Assembly: GCA_020848905.1 (NCBI GenBank)
Contig: JADLHG010000009.1
Location: 62,001 to 126,000, forward strand
Direction of reading: 5' to 3'
DNA from: Deltaproteobacteria bacterium
GTDB lineage: Bacteria > Myxococcota_A > Polyangia > GCA-2747355 > JADLHG01
DNA length: 64,000 nt
The position numbers and the translations under genes are program-made. This document shows, one piece after another, positions 33,560 through 40,912 of the stretch (position 1 is its first letter; each line of letters starts with the position of its first letter). The notes below the pieces were generated by a model. The model was not told where the DNA came from. It was given only the letters and a program-made list of their open reading frames with translations, and made no database searches.

Positions 33560-36500
33560 TTGCGTCCCGCCGGGTGACAGCGCAGGCAGGCGCGCGTCTC
33601 GAAGACGTAGCCCGCCATGCGACGGTGTTTGGGGTCCATCTCGCCCTGCACGTGGCAGGCCCCCGTGCAGCTCGTGGCGCGATAGTTCGACGGCTCCGTG
33701 TGGCAGTCCGCGCAGGCTATCCCGCGGTGCTTGCCGGTGAGCGGGAAGCGGCCCGCGTGCGCGCTGGCCACCGCCGGACGGAAGCTCTGCGTGCCGTGGC
33801 AACGGGCGCAGTCGGTAGAAAACCCGGCAGCGCGGTGGTCGGGGCTCTTCGCGCTCGCGAGCGCCGCGGCGTGGCAGCTCACGCAGCTCGACGAGGGGCG
33901 CGAGGTGTCGTGGCACTGGTTGCACGCGAGCTGCGCGTGACGCCCCGTGAGCGGGAAGCGCTGGTGGCTCGTGGCCAGCGCGGCGCGGCTGCCGAAGATG
34001 GCCGGCCGCCACGAGACGGTGCGATGGCACTGCTCGCAGCGCCGGTCGAAGCCCACCTTGGCGTGGTTCGGGTGCAGCGCCGGATCGTTGTAGGCCGCGG
34101 CGTGACAGGCGTAGCAGGCCGCGGGCGCGCCGCGGAAGCGGCTCTCGCGGGCCCCCGGATGGCACGATGCGCAGTCCGCCAGCGCGTGCGAGCCCGAGAG
34201 CGGCAGGCGAGTGCGTCGGTGCTGCGCGAGGAGCGGCGACGGCGTCCAGCTCGCTTGCTCGTGGCACTCGGCGCAGCCGCGCCCGAGCCGTCCGAGGTGC
34301 GGATCGGCGTGGCAGCTGCCGCAGGGGCGCGCCGTGGCCTGCTTCGGCCGATGACAGGTGGCGCAGGCCGCCGCCGCGTGCCGCCCGCGCAAGGGGTAGC
34401 CGGTCAGGCCGTGATCGAAATGCTCCGGACTCTTGAGCTGCCGCCACCCATCGGGCTGGTGGCACGCCTCGCACTTCTTGAGCAACGTGCGGCTGCGCTT
34501 GAAGACCGCCGTGCGCGCCGCCACGAGCACGACCTGCGCCTGCGGGGCGGTCCGCGCGCGTACGCGCTTCTCCAGCTCGAGGTGCCGCGACTTGTGGCAG
34601 GTGCGGCAGGTGACGTTCTCCATGCGGTAGTAGACGACCTCGTGGCCGTCCTTCAGCCGCACGCGATGGTGGCAGCTTTCGCAGCGTACCTTGCGATGCG
34701 CGCCGGCGAGCGCGAACTTGGTGAGACGCTCGTGGTCGAAGCGCGGCACCTTGAAGGCCTGCGTCCCCTCTCCGTGGCAGTCGCGGCAGAGGCGCTTCGG
34801 CTCCTTCAGCGTGAACTGACCCTGGTGCTGGTCGGCGTGGCAGGTCTCGCACCCCGCGCCGAGCCCGCGAAAGAGCACGCGCCCGCTCGCGTCGGGGCGG
34901 TGACACGAGGCGCAGGCCGTCTTCGCGTGCGCGCCCCGGAGCGGCAGCTTGGTCTTGTCGTGGTCGAAGGCGCTCCGCGCGAACGACCGCTCGTCGTGGC
35001 AGGCGCGGCAGGCCAGCTTCTCCGTCGGCGTGGCGCGAAAGTTCCCTTTGTGCGGGTCGCGATGGCACGCCTCGCACTCGCGGCTCTCGTAGGTGAAGCG
35101 CTCGGCAGGGCGCCGCTTCGCCCCGTGGCAGCTCGCGCAGGGCACGCCGCGATGGGCCGCCTTCAGCGGAAAGCGCGCCTGGTCGTGCTGCGCGAGCGTG
35201 AACCGCACGAGCGGCCAGCCGAGGGTGTCGTGACAGCCTTCGCAGCGCCGCGCGAGCTCGGCGTTCGGCGTGTCGTGGCGCGCGAACTGGCCCTGGTGCG
35301 TGTCCTTGTGGCAGTCGTCGCACCGACCGAACTTCATCTTCTTGTAGACCCGCTTCTTGCCGCGGCGGTGACACGCGTCGCACGAGGTGACGATGTGGCG
35401 CCCCGTGAGCGGGTAGCGCGTCTGCGAGTGGAAGGCCACGGCCTTCACCTTGGCGGCCGGGATGCCTAGGTGGTCGGCGCTCGCCTTCTGCTCGGGGAGC
35501 ACCGTGCCGCCGGAGGCCTGTCCGCGGCTCACGCGCCAGGTCTCGACGGAGTGGCACTTGGTGCAGGTCGCGCCGAACTTCCCGCCGTGGATGTCCTTGT
35601 GGCAGCTCGCGCAGCCGGTGCTCTTCGGGGTCTGGCTCGCCTTCGCCCCGTGGCAGGCCTTGCATGCCGCGCGGCCGTGGCCGCCCTTGAGCGGCAACGT
35701 GGCCGGATGGCTATCTTTGTTGTAGTCGATGGCTGACCACTTGGTCTCTCCGTGGCATTTCTGGCAGGCCAGCGTGGCCTTGCCCCCCTTGACCCCCATG
35801 CTCGCGCGGTGCGGCGTCTTGTGACAGTCGGCGCAGGTGGCCGACGGGATCCCCGAGAAGCGCCAGGTCCCTTGCGCCGGGCGGTGGCACTTCGCGCAGG
35901 GCACGCTCTTGTGCTTGCCCTTCAGCGGAAAGCGCGTGCGGCTGTGCTCGGGAAAGCGCGTGACCGGCCGGAACCCCGTCTCGGTGTGGCAGCTCGTGCA
36001 GACCGCCCCGAGCGTGCCGCGGTGCACGTCCTGGTGGCAGCTTCCGCACTCGGTCCAGAGGCCGAGGTAGGTCCGCTGCCGGATCGGCAGGGGGAGCCGC
36101 TTCACCGACGGCTCCTTGATGTTGGCCGGCTTGTGGCAGTCGCGGCACGCGGCCTTCTTGTGGCTGCCGCTGAGCGGATAGCCGGCGAGGCGGTGATCGA
36201 ACCCCTTTTCGCCCCCCGTGGGCCAGCGCGTGGTGGGAAACTCTCGCCCGTGGTGCTCCGGGTGGCACTTTCCGCAGCGCACCTGGTCGACACGCGCGTG
36301 GTAGCCCTTCCGGGCCCGCACACGTACGCGGAGAGCCGAGTGGCACTTGAGGCAGAGGCTCGGCTCCACACGGTCGCGGCTGTGGCAGGCCGCGCACTCG
36401 GTCTCCAGCCCCGCGTGGGCCGAGGAGAGCTTGCCGGGCGAGATGGCTTGACCGCGAGCCGCGCTGCCGGTGAAGCTCAGGCCGAGCGCGGCGGCGACCA

Positions 36501-36564
36501 CGGCGAGCCGTCGCAGGCACGAACCCTCGACGCCTCGCCGTTTCGCGTCACCCAGTCGATTCAC
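33556..36564 (-). CDS. Periplasmic/extracellular multiheme c-type cytochrome with 36 heme sites
   Basis: Protein of 1002 residues. After a signal peptide (about 17-39) I count 35 CxxCH sites and one CxxxCH (CTGACH), 36 in all, in about 960 residues. They fall into twelve modules of three hemes; a typical module is FPLxGxH..., CxxCH, about 12-20 residues, CxxCH followed by DxHxG, then CxxCH and an aromatic residue (W or F). One heme per about 27 residues is dense enough for continuous electron hopping. The GTG at 36564 is the only usable start and lies 11 bases from the divergent gene's ATG. The module pattern resembles cytochrome c3/c7-like doubled motifs, but I recognise no named family of this size. 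An electron wire between inner membrane and outside is the likely role. Confidence 0.9.
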   Translation of the reverse strand: MNRLGDAKRRGVEGSCLRRLAVVAAALGLSFTGSAARGQAISPGKLSSAHAGLETECAACHSRDRVEPSLCLKCHSALRVRVRARKGYHARVDQVRCGKCHPEHHGREFPTTRWPTGGEKGFDHRLAGYPLSGSHKKAACRDCHKPANIKEPSVKRLPLPIRQRTYLGLWTECGSCHQDVHRGTLGAVCTSCHTETGFRPVTRFPEHSRTRFPLKGKHKSVPCAKCHRPAQGTWRFSGIPSATCADCHKTPHRASMGVKGGKATLACQKCHGETKWSAIDYNKDSHPATLPLKGGHGRAACKACHGAKASQTPKSTGCASCHKDIHGGKFGATCTKCHSVETWRVSRGQASGGTVLPEQKASADHLGIPAAKVKAVAFHSQTRYPLTGRHIVTSCDACHRRGKKRVYKKMKFGRCDDCHKDTHQGQFARHDTPNAELARRCEGCHDTLGWPLVRFTLAQHDQARFPLKAAHRGVPCASCHGAKRRPAERFTYESRECEACHRDPHKGNFRATPTEKLACRACHDERSFARSAFDHDKTKLPLRGAHAKTACASCHRPDASGRVLFRGLGAGCETCHADQHQGQFTLKEPKRLCRDCHGEGTQAFKVPRFDHERLTKFALAGAHRKVRCESCHHRVRLKDGHEVVYYRMENVTCRTCHKSRHLELEKRVRARTAPQAQVVLVAARTAVFKRSRTLLKKCEACHQPDGWRQLKSPEHFDHGLTGYPLRGRHAAAACATCHRPKQATARPCGSCHADPHLGRLGRGCAECHEQASWTPSPLLAQHRRTRLPLSGSHALADCASCHPGARESRFRGAPAACYACHAAAYNDPALHPNHAKVGFDRRCEQCHRTVSWRPAIFGSRAALATSHQRFPLTGRHAQLACNQCHDTSRPSSSCVSCHAAALASAKSPDHRAAGFSTDCARCHGTQSFRPAVASAHAGRFPLTGKHRGIACADCHTEPSNYRATSCTGACHVQGEMDPKHRRMAGYVFETRACLRCHPAGRK

Positions 36565-36575
36565 GAGCGCATCCC

Positions 36576-37457
36576 ATGGCGCGCAGCAAACGAGATCGAG
36601 TCATTCCGTGGATCACCGCCCTCGTGGGCGGCGTGGCCCTCGTCGGCGTCGGCACCGTGGCTGTCCTCGGGTGGCCATACTACACGGCGGCTCCAGCCGA
36701 CCGCATCTTTTTCCCCGAGCATCGACTCTTCGGCGCGGCGGGTCGGATCGGCCTCTGGCTCGGCGTGCTGGCCGGCGCGCTCTTCCTCTTCAATCTGCTC
36801 TACCTCGCGCGGAAGAAGGTTCATGCCCTCGAGGTCACCGGCTCGATGCGGAGCTGGCTCGACGCGCACGTGCTCACGGGCATCCTGGGCGCGCTCCTCG
36901 TGCCGCTCCACTCCGCGCTCGAGGTGAAGAGCCTGGTGACCAAGACGTGCATCTGGTCCCTCGTGGTGGTGGTGGTCACGGGCCTCCTCGGCCGGTACAT
37001 GATCCGCTTCATCCCGCGCACGCGCGCCGGAGATCCGATGTCCACGGCCGCGGTCGAAGCCGAGGTGATGGCCTTCATCGACGAGGTACGCCCCAAGGCC
37101 CTCCACGACGCGGAGGCGGTTCGGGTACTCCAGCGCATCGCCGATGCCGCCAGTGCAAAACGAAGGCCGGCCCTCACCTTCAGCGAGAGCCGCGCGCGCC
37201 TTCGCCAGGTTCGCGCCGACATGCGCTATCTGAAGACGGTGGCGGCGGGGACGAGTGGGAGCGGGGACGACATCTTCGAGCTGGACTTCATCCTCAAGCG
37301 CGTCCAGGGCATCTACAAGCAGACCGCAGCCTCCGACTTCGCGAGCCGGCTGATGGATAGCTGGCGGATCTTCCACGGAGTCCTGGCCCTGCTCTTCGTC
37401 GTCGCGCTAGGCGTGCATGTGGGCGTGGCGATCTATTACGGCTACGTGAAGTTCTAG
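36576..37457 (+). CDS. Membrane protein with two bis-His pairs, likely diheme cytochrome b
   Basis: Integral membrane protein of 293 residues with five predicted helices (about 12-32, 57-77, 97-116, 122-145 and 264-288) and a soluble domain about 146-262. His98 and His112 lie in the third helix, His267 and His281 in the fifth; in each pair the histidines are 14 residues apart, the spacing with which b-type cytochromes (b561, ferric reductases, bc1 cytochrome b) clamp two hemes between two helices. It is divergent from the 36-heme cytochrome gene and upstream of the FeS/FAD gene, so it fits as the membrane electron carrier. No family name is offered. ATG at 36576 has only a weak GAGCG ribosome site. 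Confidence 0.72.
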   Translation: MARSKRDRVIPWITALVGGVALVGVGTVAVLGWPYYTAAPADRIFFPEHRLFGAAGRIGLWLGVLAGALFLFNLLYLARKKVHALEVTGSMRSWLDAHVLTGILGALLVPLHSALEVKSLVTKTCIWSLVVVVVTGLLGRYMIRFIPRTRAGDPMSTAAVEAEVMAFIDEVRPKALHDAEAVRVLQRIADAASAKRRPALTFSESRARLRQVRADMRYLKTVAAGTSGSGDDIFELDFILKRVQGIYKQTAASDFASRLMDSWRIFHGVLALLFVVALGVHVGVAIYYGYVKF

Positions 37458-37712
37458 AGCTTGCGCCGATGGGGGTGTGACAGTTTCCACCACCTGGTGG
37501 GGGCGGTCCCCCCGTGCTCGCGGTCCGGCCGCCGCCTCGGGACCTCGCTCCAGGCCGAGAAAGCCCGGCACTCCCGTCCGCTGCGCTCGCGACGAGGCGC
37601 TACCTGGGACGGTCCGAGCTGGCACGCAACGTGCTCATTGTCCCGCCTGCGGCTCGAGCCTTCACCGGCGAGCGCTTTCCGACGATGATAGAGCGAGAGG
37701 AGCAGACGACGC

Positions 37713-39320
37713 GTGGCACGGGCTACTGATCGGATCGCCAGACGGGTCGGGCTGGTCGGGGCGGTGGTCCTCACCCTGCTCCCGGCGCTGGTGCAGGCCG
37801 AGGCCCCGGAAGGGACGAAGGCCGGCAGCGCGCTCGGCGGCTGGAAACCGCGCCTGCCCGACATGGTGATCGAGGCCGAGACCCCCGAGGTAGACAACTC
37901 GCTGCTCGAGGCGGCCTATGCCGCGGCACCGCAAGCCGAGGGGGCTGCGAAGAAGGTCGACCTCGGCTTCACGCTCGCCGCGGCGGGGATCCTGCTCGTC
38001 GGCTTTGCGTGGAGCTACACCAAGAGCCGCAAGCTCTCCCAGCAGAACCTGGCGCGCCTGGTAGAGGCCAAGGAAGACGGCCTCGACCAGCCCCCGACGC
38101 TGCATCCGCACATCAACCTGGACAAGTGCATCGGCTGCGGTAACTGCACCCTGGCCTGCCCCGACCGCAGCGTGCTCGGGCTCGCGGGCGGACACGCGCA
38201 CCTGATCAACGCCGCCAACTGCGTGGGCCACGCCATCTGCGCCAAGAGCTGCCCCGTCGAGGCCATCGAGCTCGTCTTCGGCACGACCGAACGGCCCGTC
38301 GAGCTGCCGCGCCTCGACGAACGCTACGAGTCGCAGGTGCCGGGGATCTATGTGGCCGGCGAGCTCGGCGGCATGGGGCTCATCGCCAACGCCTTCGACC
38401 AGGCCATCGAGACGGTGGACAACGTGGCGCAGGAGCTGAAGGGCGAGAAGCGCCGCGACGGCGGGCTGAAGGACCTGGTGATCGTCGGCGCGGGTCCCGC
38501 GGGCCTCGGCGCGGCGCTGCGCGCCCACGAGCTCGGGCTCTCGTACGCCTGCGTGGACCAGGAGAGCTGGGGCGGCGCGATCCGGAGCTATCCGCGCAAG
38601 AAGCTCGTCATGACGCGGCCGATTCACGTCCCGCTCTACGGCCCGGTGCGCATGAAGGAGACGAGCAAGGAGGCGCTCGTCGAGCTCTGGTCCAAGATCG
38701 TCGCGGAGACCGGGGTCGAGATCACCTCCGAGACGCGCGTCCTCGGCGTGACCGGGCAGGCCGGCGCGTTCACCGTGAAGACCAGCCGCGGCGAGCTCAA
38801 GGCGCGGCGCGTGCTCCTCGCCATCGGTCGGCGCGGCACGCCGCAGAAGCTGAACGTCCCGGGCGACGACCGCGACAACGTGGCGTACACCATGCTCGAG
38901 CCCGAGGCCTGGAAGGGCAAGCGCGTGGCCGTGGTCGGCGGCGGCGACGTGGCCTGCGAGACCGCGCTCGCGCTGGCCGACCAGCCCGACACCAAGGTCA
39001 CCCTCCTCTACCGCGGCGAGGTCCTGAACCGCCCGAAGGCCGCCAATCGGCAGAAGGTGCAGGCGGCGGTGGCGGCGGGCAAGCTGCGCCTCCTGCTCAA
39101 GGCCAGCCCGACAGCCGTCAGCGTGCACGGCCTGCGCCTCACCGTCGGTGGCGGCCCCGAGCAGAGCCTGCGCGCCGACCAGATCTTCGTCTGCATCGGT
39201 GGCCAGCCCCCGACCAAGTTCCTCACCGAGATGGGCGTCTCCACCGTGACCCTCCGCGGCGAGGCCCTCGCCATCGCCGCCGAGCGCGCCGCCGCCGAGT
39301 CCGAGGCAGAGGCCGCGTAG
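37713..39320 (+). CDS. Membrane-anchored ferredoxin/FAD/NAD(P) oxidoreductase
   Basis: Protein of 535 residues. Hydrophobic segments at about 11-29 and 84-102 enclose a short periplasmic stretch; the rest is cytoplasmic. A two-cluster ferredoxin domain follows: cluster motif CIGCGNCTLACP (Cys139, 142, 145, 149) and a second motif CVGHAICAKSCP in which His173 stands where the second cysteine is usual (Cys170, Cys176, Cys180). Then a thioredoxin-reductase-like fold: FAD site VIVGAGPAGLGAAL (about 257-270) and NAD(P) site VAVVGGGDVACETAL. No redox-active CxxC is seen. The GTG at 37713 has AGAGGAG ten bases before. In context it could feed electrons from NAD(P)H to the adjacent cytochrome b. Confidence 0.8.
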   Translation: MARATDRIARRVGLVGAVVLTLLPALVQAEAPEGTKAGSALGGWKPRLPDMVIEAETPEVDNSLLEAAYAAAPQAEGAAKKVDLGFTLAAAGILLVGFAWSYTKSRKLSQQNLARLVEAKEDGLDQPPTLHPHINLDKCIGCGNCTLACPDRSVLGLAGGHAHLINAANCVGHAICAKSCPVEAIELVFGTTERPVELPRLDERYESQVPGIYVAGELGGMGLIANAFDQAIETVDNVAQELKGEKRRDGGLKDLVIVGAGPAGLGAALRAHELGLSYACVDQESWGGAIRSYPRKKLVMTRPIHVPLYGPVRMKETSKEALVELWSKIVAETGVEITSETRVLGVTGQAGAFTVKTSRGELKARRVLLAIGRRGTPQKLNVPGDDRDNVAYTMLEPEAWKGKRVAVVGGGDVACETALALADQPDTKVTLLYRGEVLNRPKAANRQKVQAAVAAGKLRLLLKASPTAVSVHGLRLTVGGGPEQSLRADQIFVCIGGQPPTKFLTEMGVSTVTLRGEALAIAAERAAAESEAEAA

Positions 39321-39463
39321 ACCGCGACGGCCCGGGGCGCGCACCTGCCCGTCGAGAATGACGAGCGCCGAGGGCCTCGCCACCGGCAAGGCCGCGTGCT
39401 GGATTGAAGGTCAGGGCTGGGTCGGGGAACCTCGATGATCGTTGACCGGGGGCGGTCCACTCG

Positions 39464-40912
39464 TCACGACCCGCCTCGGAGCCGGGCCCGGCCGGCCTCG
39501 GTGATGCGGTAGCGCTGCTTCGGGCTCCGGGGCTTGTCGGGGATGGTCATCTCGACGAGGCCGGCCTCGAGGAGCGGGGCGAGGACTTGGTCTCGGAACT
39601 TGGTCCTGTTCGTGCGCCCGGATGGCGCCATCAGCTCGGGCAGCGTCCTGGATTCAGCGGCCAGTTCGAGCACTTGGACTTGGTCCCGACTTAGGCCCAG
39701 CTTGGTCCCAGCTTGGTCCCTCGGCGTTGCACCAGCGACAACCTCGGCCCTGAACGTCACCGTGACCGCGCCGGCCTCGCCGAGAAAGTCTGGGTCGGGG
39801 ATGCCGTACGCGCGGCAGGCCTCGATGACGCGGTTCGTGCCTCGGCCCCACGCCTCGATCGCGCCCGTGCGATGGAACGCCTCGGCGATGAGCGGATTGC
39901 GCCGGACCGACAGGTGCTCGCGCGCGAGCTGCTCCGCGTGCACGCCCGATGGGAAGTCGCCGATGCTGCGCACCTCGATGCGGTCGTCAAAGACGGCGAT
40001 GGCCACGTACGAGCTCGGGTTGCTGACGTCGCGGTGGATGACGGCGTTGATAACGATCTCGCGCAACGCCTCCGCGGGCACCGGCAGACGGTCCTCGCGG
40101 TTGATGGCGCCCTTCGGAAAACGCGCCGACAGCGGCAGCGTCCGGTCCAGCCACGCGATCGCCTCGCGAACCATCGCAAACGCCTGCAGGTACTCCTGCT
40201 TGTTGTCGAGGATGTCGCCGGTGATCTTCGTACCCCGGAAGCGCCCGAGCTTGAGCAGCGCCTGCGGGTAGTCGGGGAGGAACTTCGTCCCGTAGAGCAT
40301 CTGCGCGGCCTGCGTGACCTGCCCGTCGATGCGCAGGCCGAGTCGATCGAGAATGTCGCCGACGTCCATGCTCGTGCCGGCCGAAAGCCTCCGTTGCTCG
40401 ATGGAGGTCGCGCGCGTGCGCAGGATCTCCTCGCGGTCGAGGTCTTCGAGGCGCACGCCCACGGCGGGCTGGTTCTCCCAGCGATACCGGCTGTGGTTGC
40501 GATCGAGGAGCAGGCGAGCGTACTCCTCCTGCGACATCACCGTGGTGGTGGAGCCCACGCGCTTGTACGGCTTCGACTCGAAGACGAACGGTGCGAACTG
40601 TCGGGAGGGCACTGCCTCGAGCACGATCACCTGCCGCCCGCTCTCGACGTCCACGCGGCTCATCTCGACGCGAACCGGCGGCTCGAAGCGGCCGAGCATC
40701 GCCGCGATGTCGCGGAGCGTGCTGTCGGCGACCTCCTGACCGACGAGCCTGCCGTCGGGGCCGACGCCGATCAGCACCTTGCCACCCTCGCCGTTCAGGA
40801 ACGCGCAGAGCGTCTCGCCAGCGCGCTTCAGCTCGGCGGTCGAGCGCTTGAGCTCGAGCGTCGCGGACTCGCCTTGGGCGATGAGCGACTGGAGGGCGGT
40901 GAGCGTGGTCAC
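39464..40912 (-). CDS. AlbA_2/Schlafen-type ATP-binding protein with wHTH
   Basis: Protein of 482 residues. The N-terminus (ESATLELKRSTAELKRA, GGKVLIGVGPDG) is the AlbA_2 fold, shared with Schlafen and divergent RecG-like proteins; the middle (LREIVINAVIHRDVSNP, then RSIGDFPSGV) matches a GHKL-like ATPase of the HATPase_c_4 group; the C-terminus carries a winged-helix-like region (SRDQVQVLELAAESRTLPEL). Such proteins often act as DNA-linked regulators, sometimes in defence loci. The GTG at 40912 overlaps the stop of the NTPase gene (GTGA), so both proteins are made from one message. Last gene of the unit that starts with the radical SAM enzyme. Confidence 0.85.
   Translation of the reverse strand: MTTLTALQSLIAQGESATLELKRSTAELKRAGETLCAFLNGEGGKVLIGVGPDGRLVGQEVADSTLRDIAAMLGRFEPPVRVEMSRVDVESGRQVIVLEAVPSRQFAPFVFESKPYKRVGSTTTVMSQEEYARLLLDRNHSRYRWENQPAVGVRLEDLDREEILRTRATSIEQRRLSAGTSMDVGDILDRLGLRIDGQVTQAAQMLYGTKFLPDYPQALLKLGRFRGTKITGDILDNKQEYLQAFAMVREAIAWLDRTLPLSARFPKGAINREDRLPVPAEALREIVINAVIHRDVSNPSSYVAIAVFDDRIEVRSIGDFPSGVHAEQLAREHLSVRRNPLIAEAFHRTGAIEAWGRGTNRVIEACRAYGIPDPDFLGEAGAVTVTFRAEVVAGATPRDQAGTKLGLSRDQVQVLELAAESRTLPELMAPSGRTNRTKFRDQVLAPLLEAGLVEMTIPDKPRSPKQRYRITEAGRARLRGGS

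Noticed and set aside
31814-35665. A single 1283-residue protein covering barrel and part of the cytochrome region
   Set aside because: The upstream part is an out-of-frame shadow of the cytochrome gene. The barrel starts at 33559 with its own signal peptide and an ATGA overlap.
33556-36564. CRISPR-like or simple DNA repeat because of the regular pattern
   Set aside because: Periodicity is at protein level (heme modules); the DNA copies are diverged and coding.
39321-39463. Attachment site or repeat at the island's left border
   Set aside because: I found no direct repeat shared with 54249-54442, and no integrase gene is in view.
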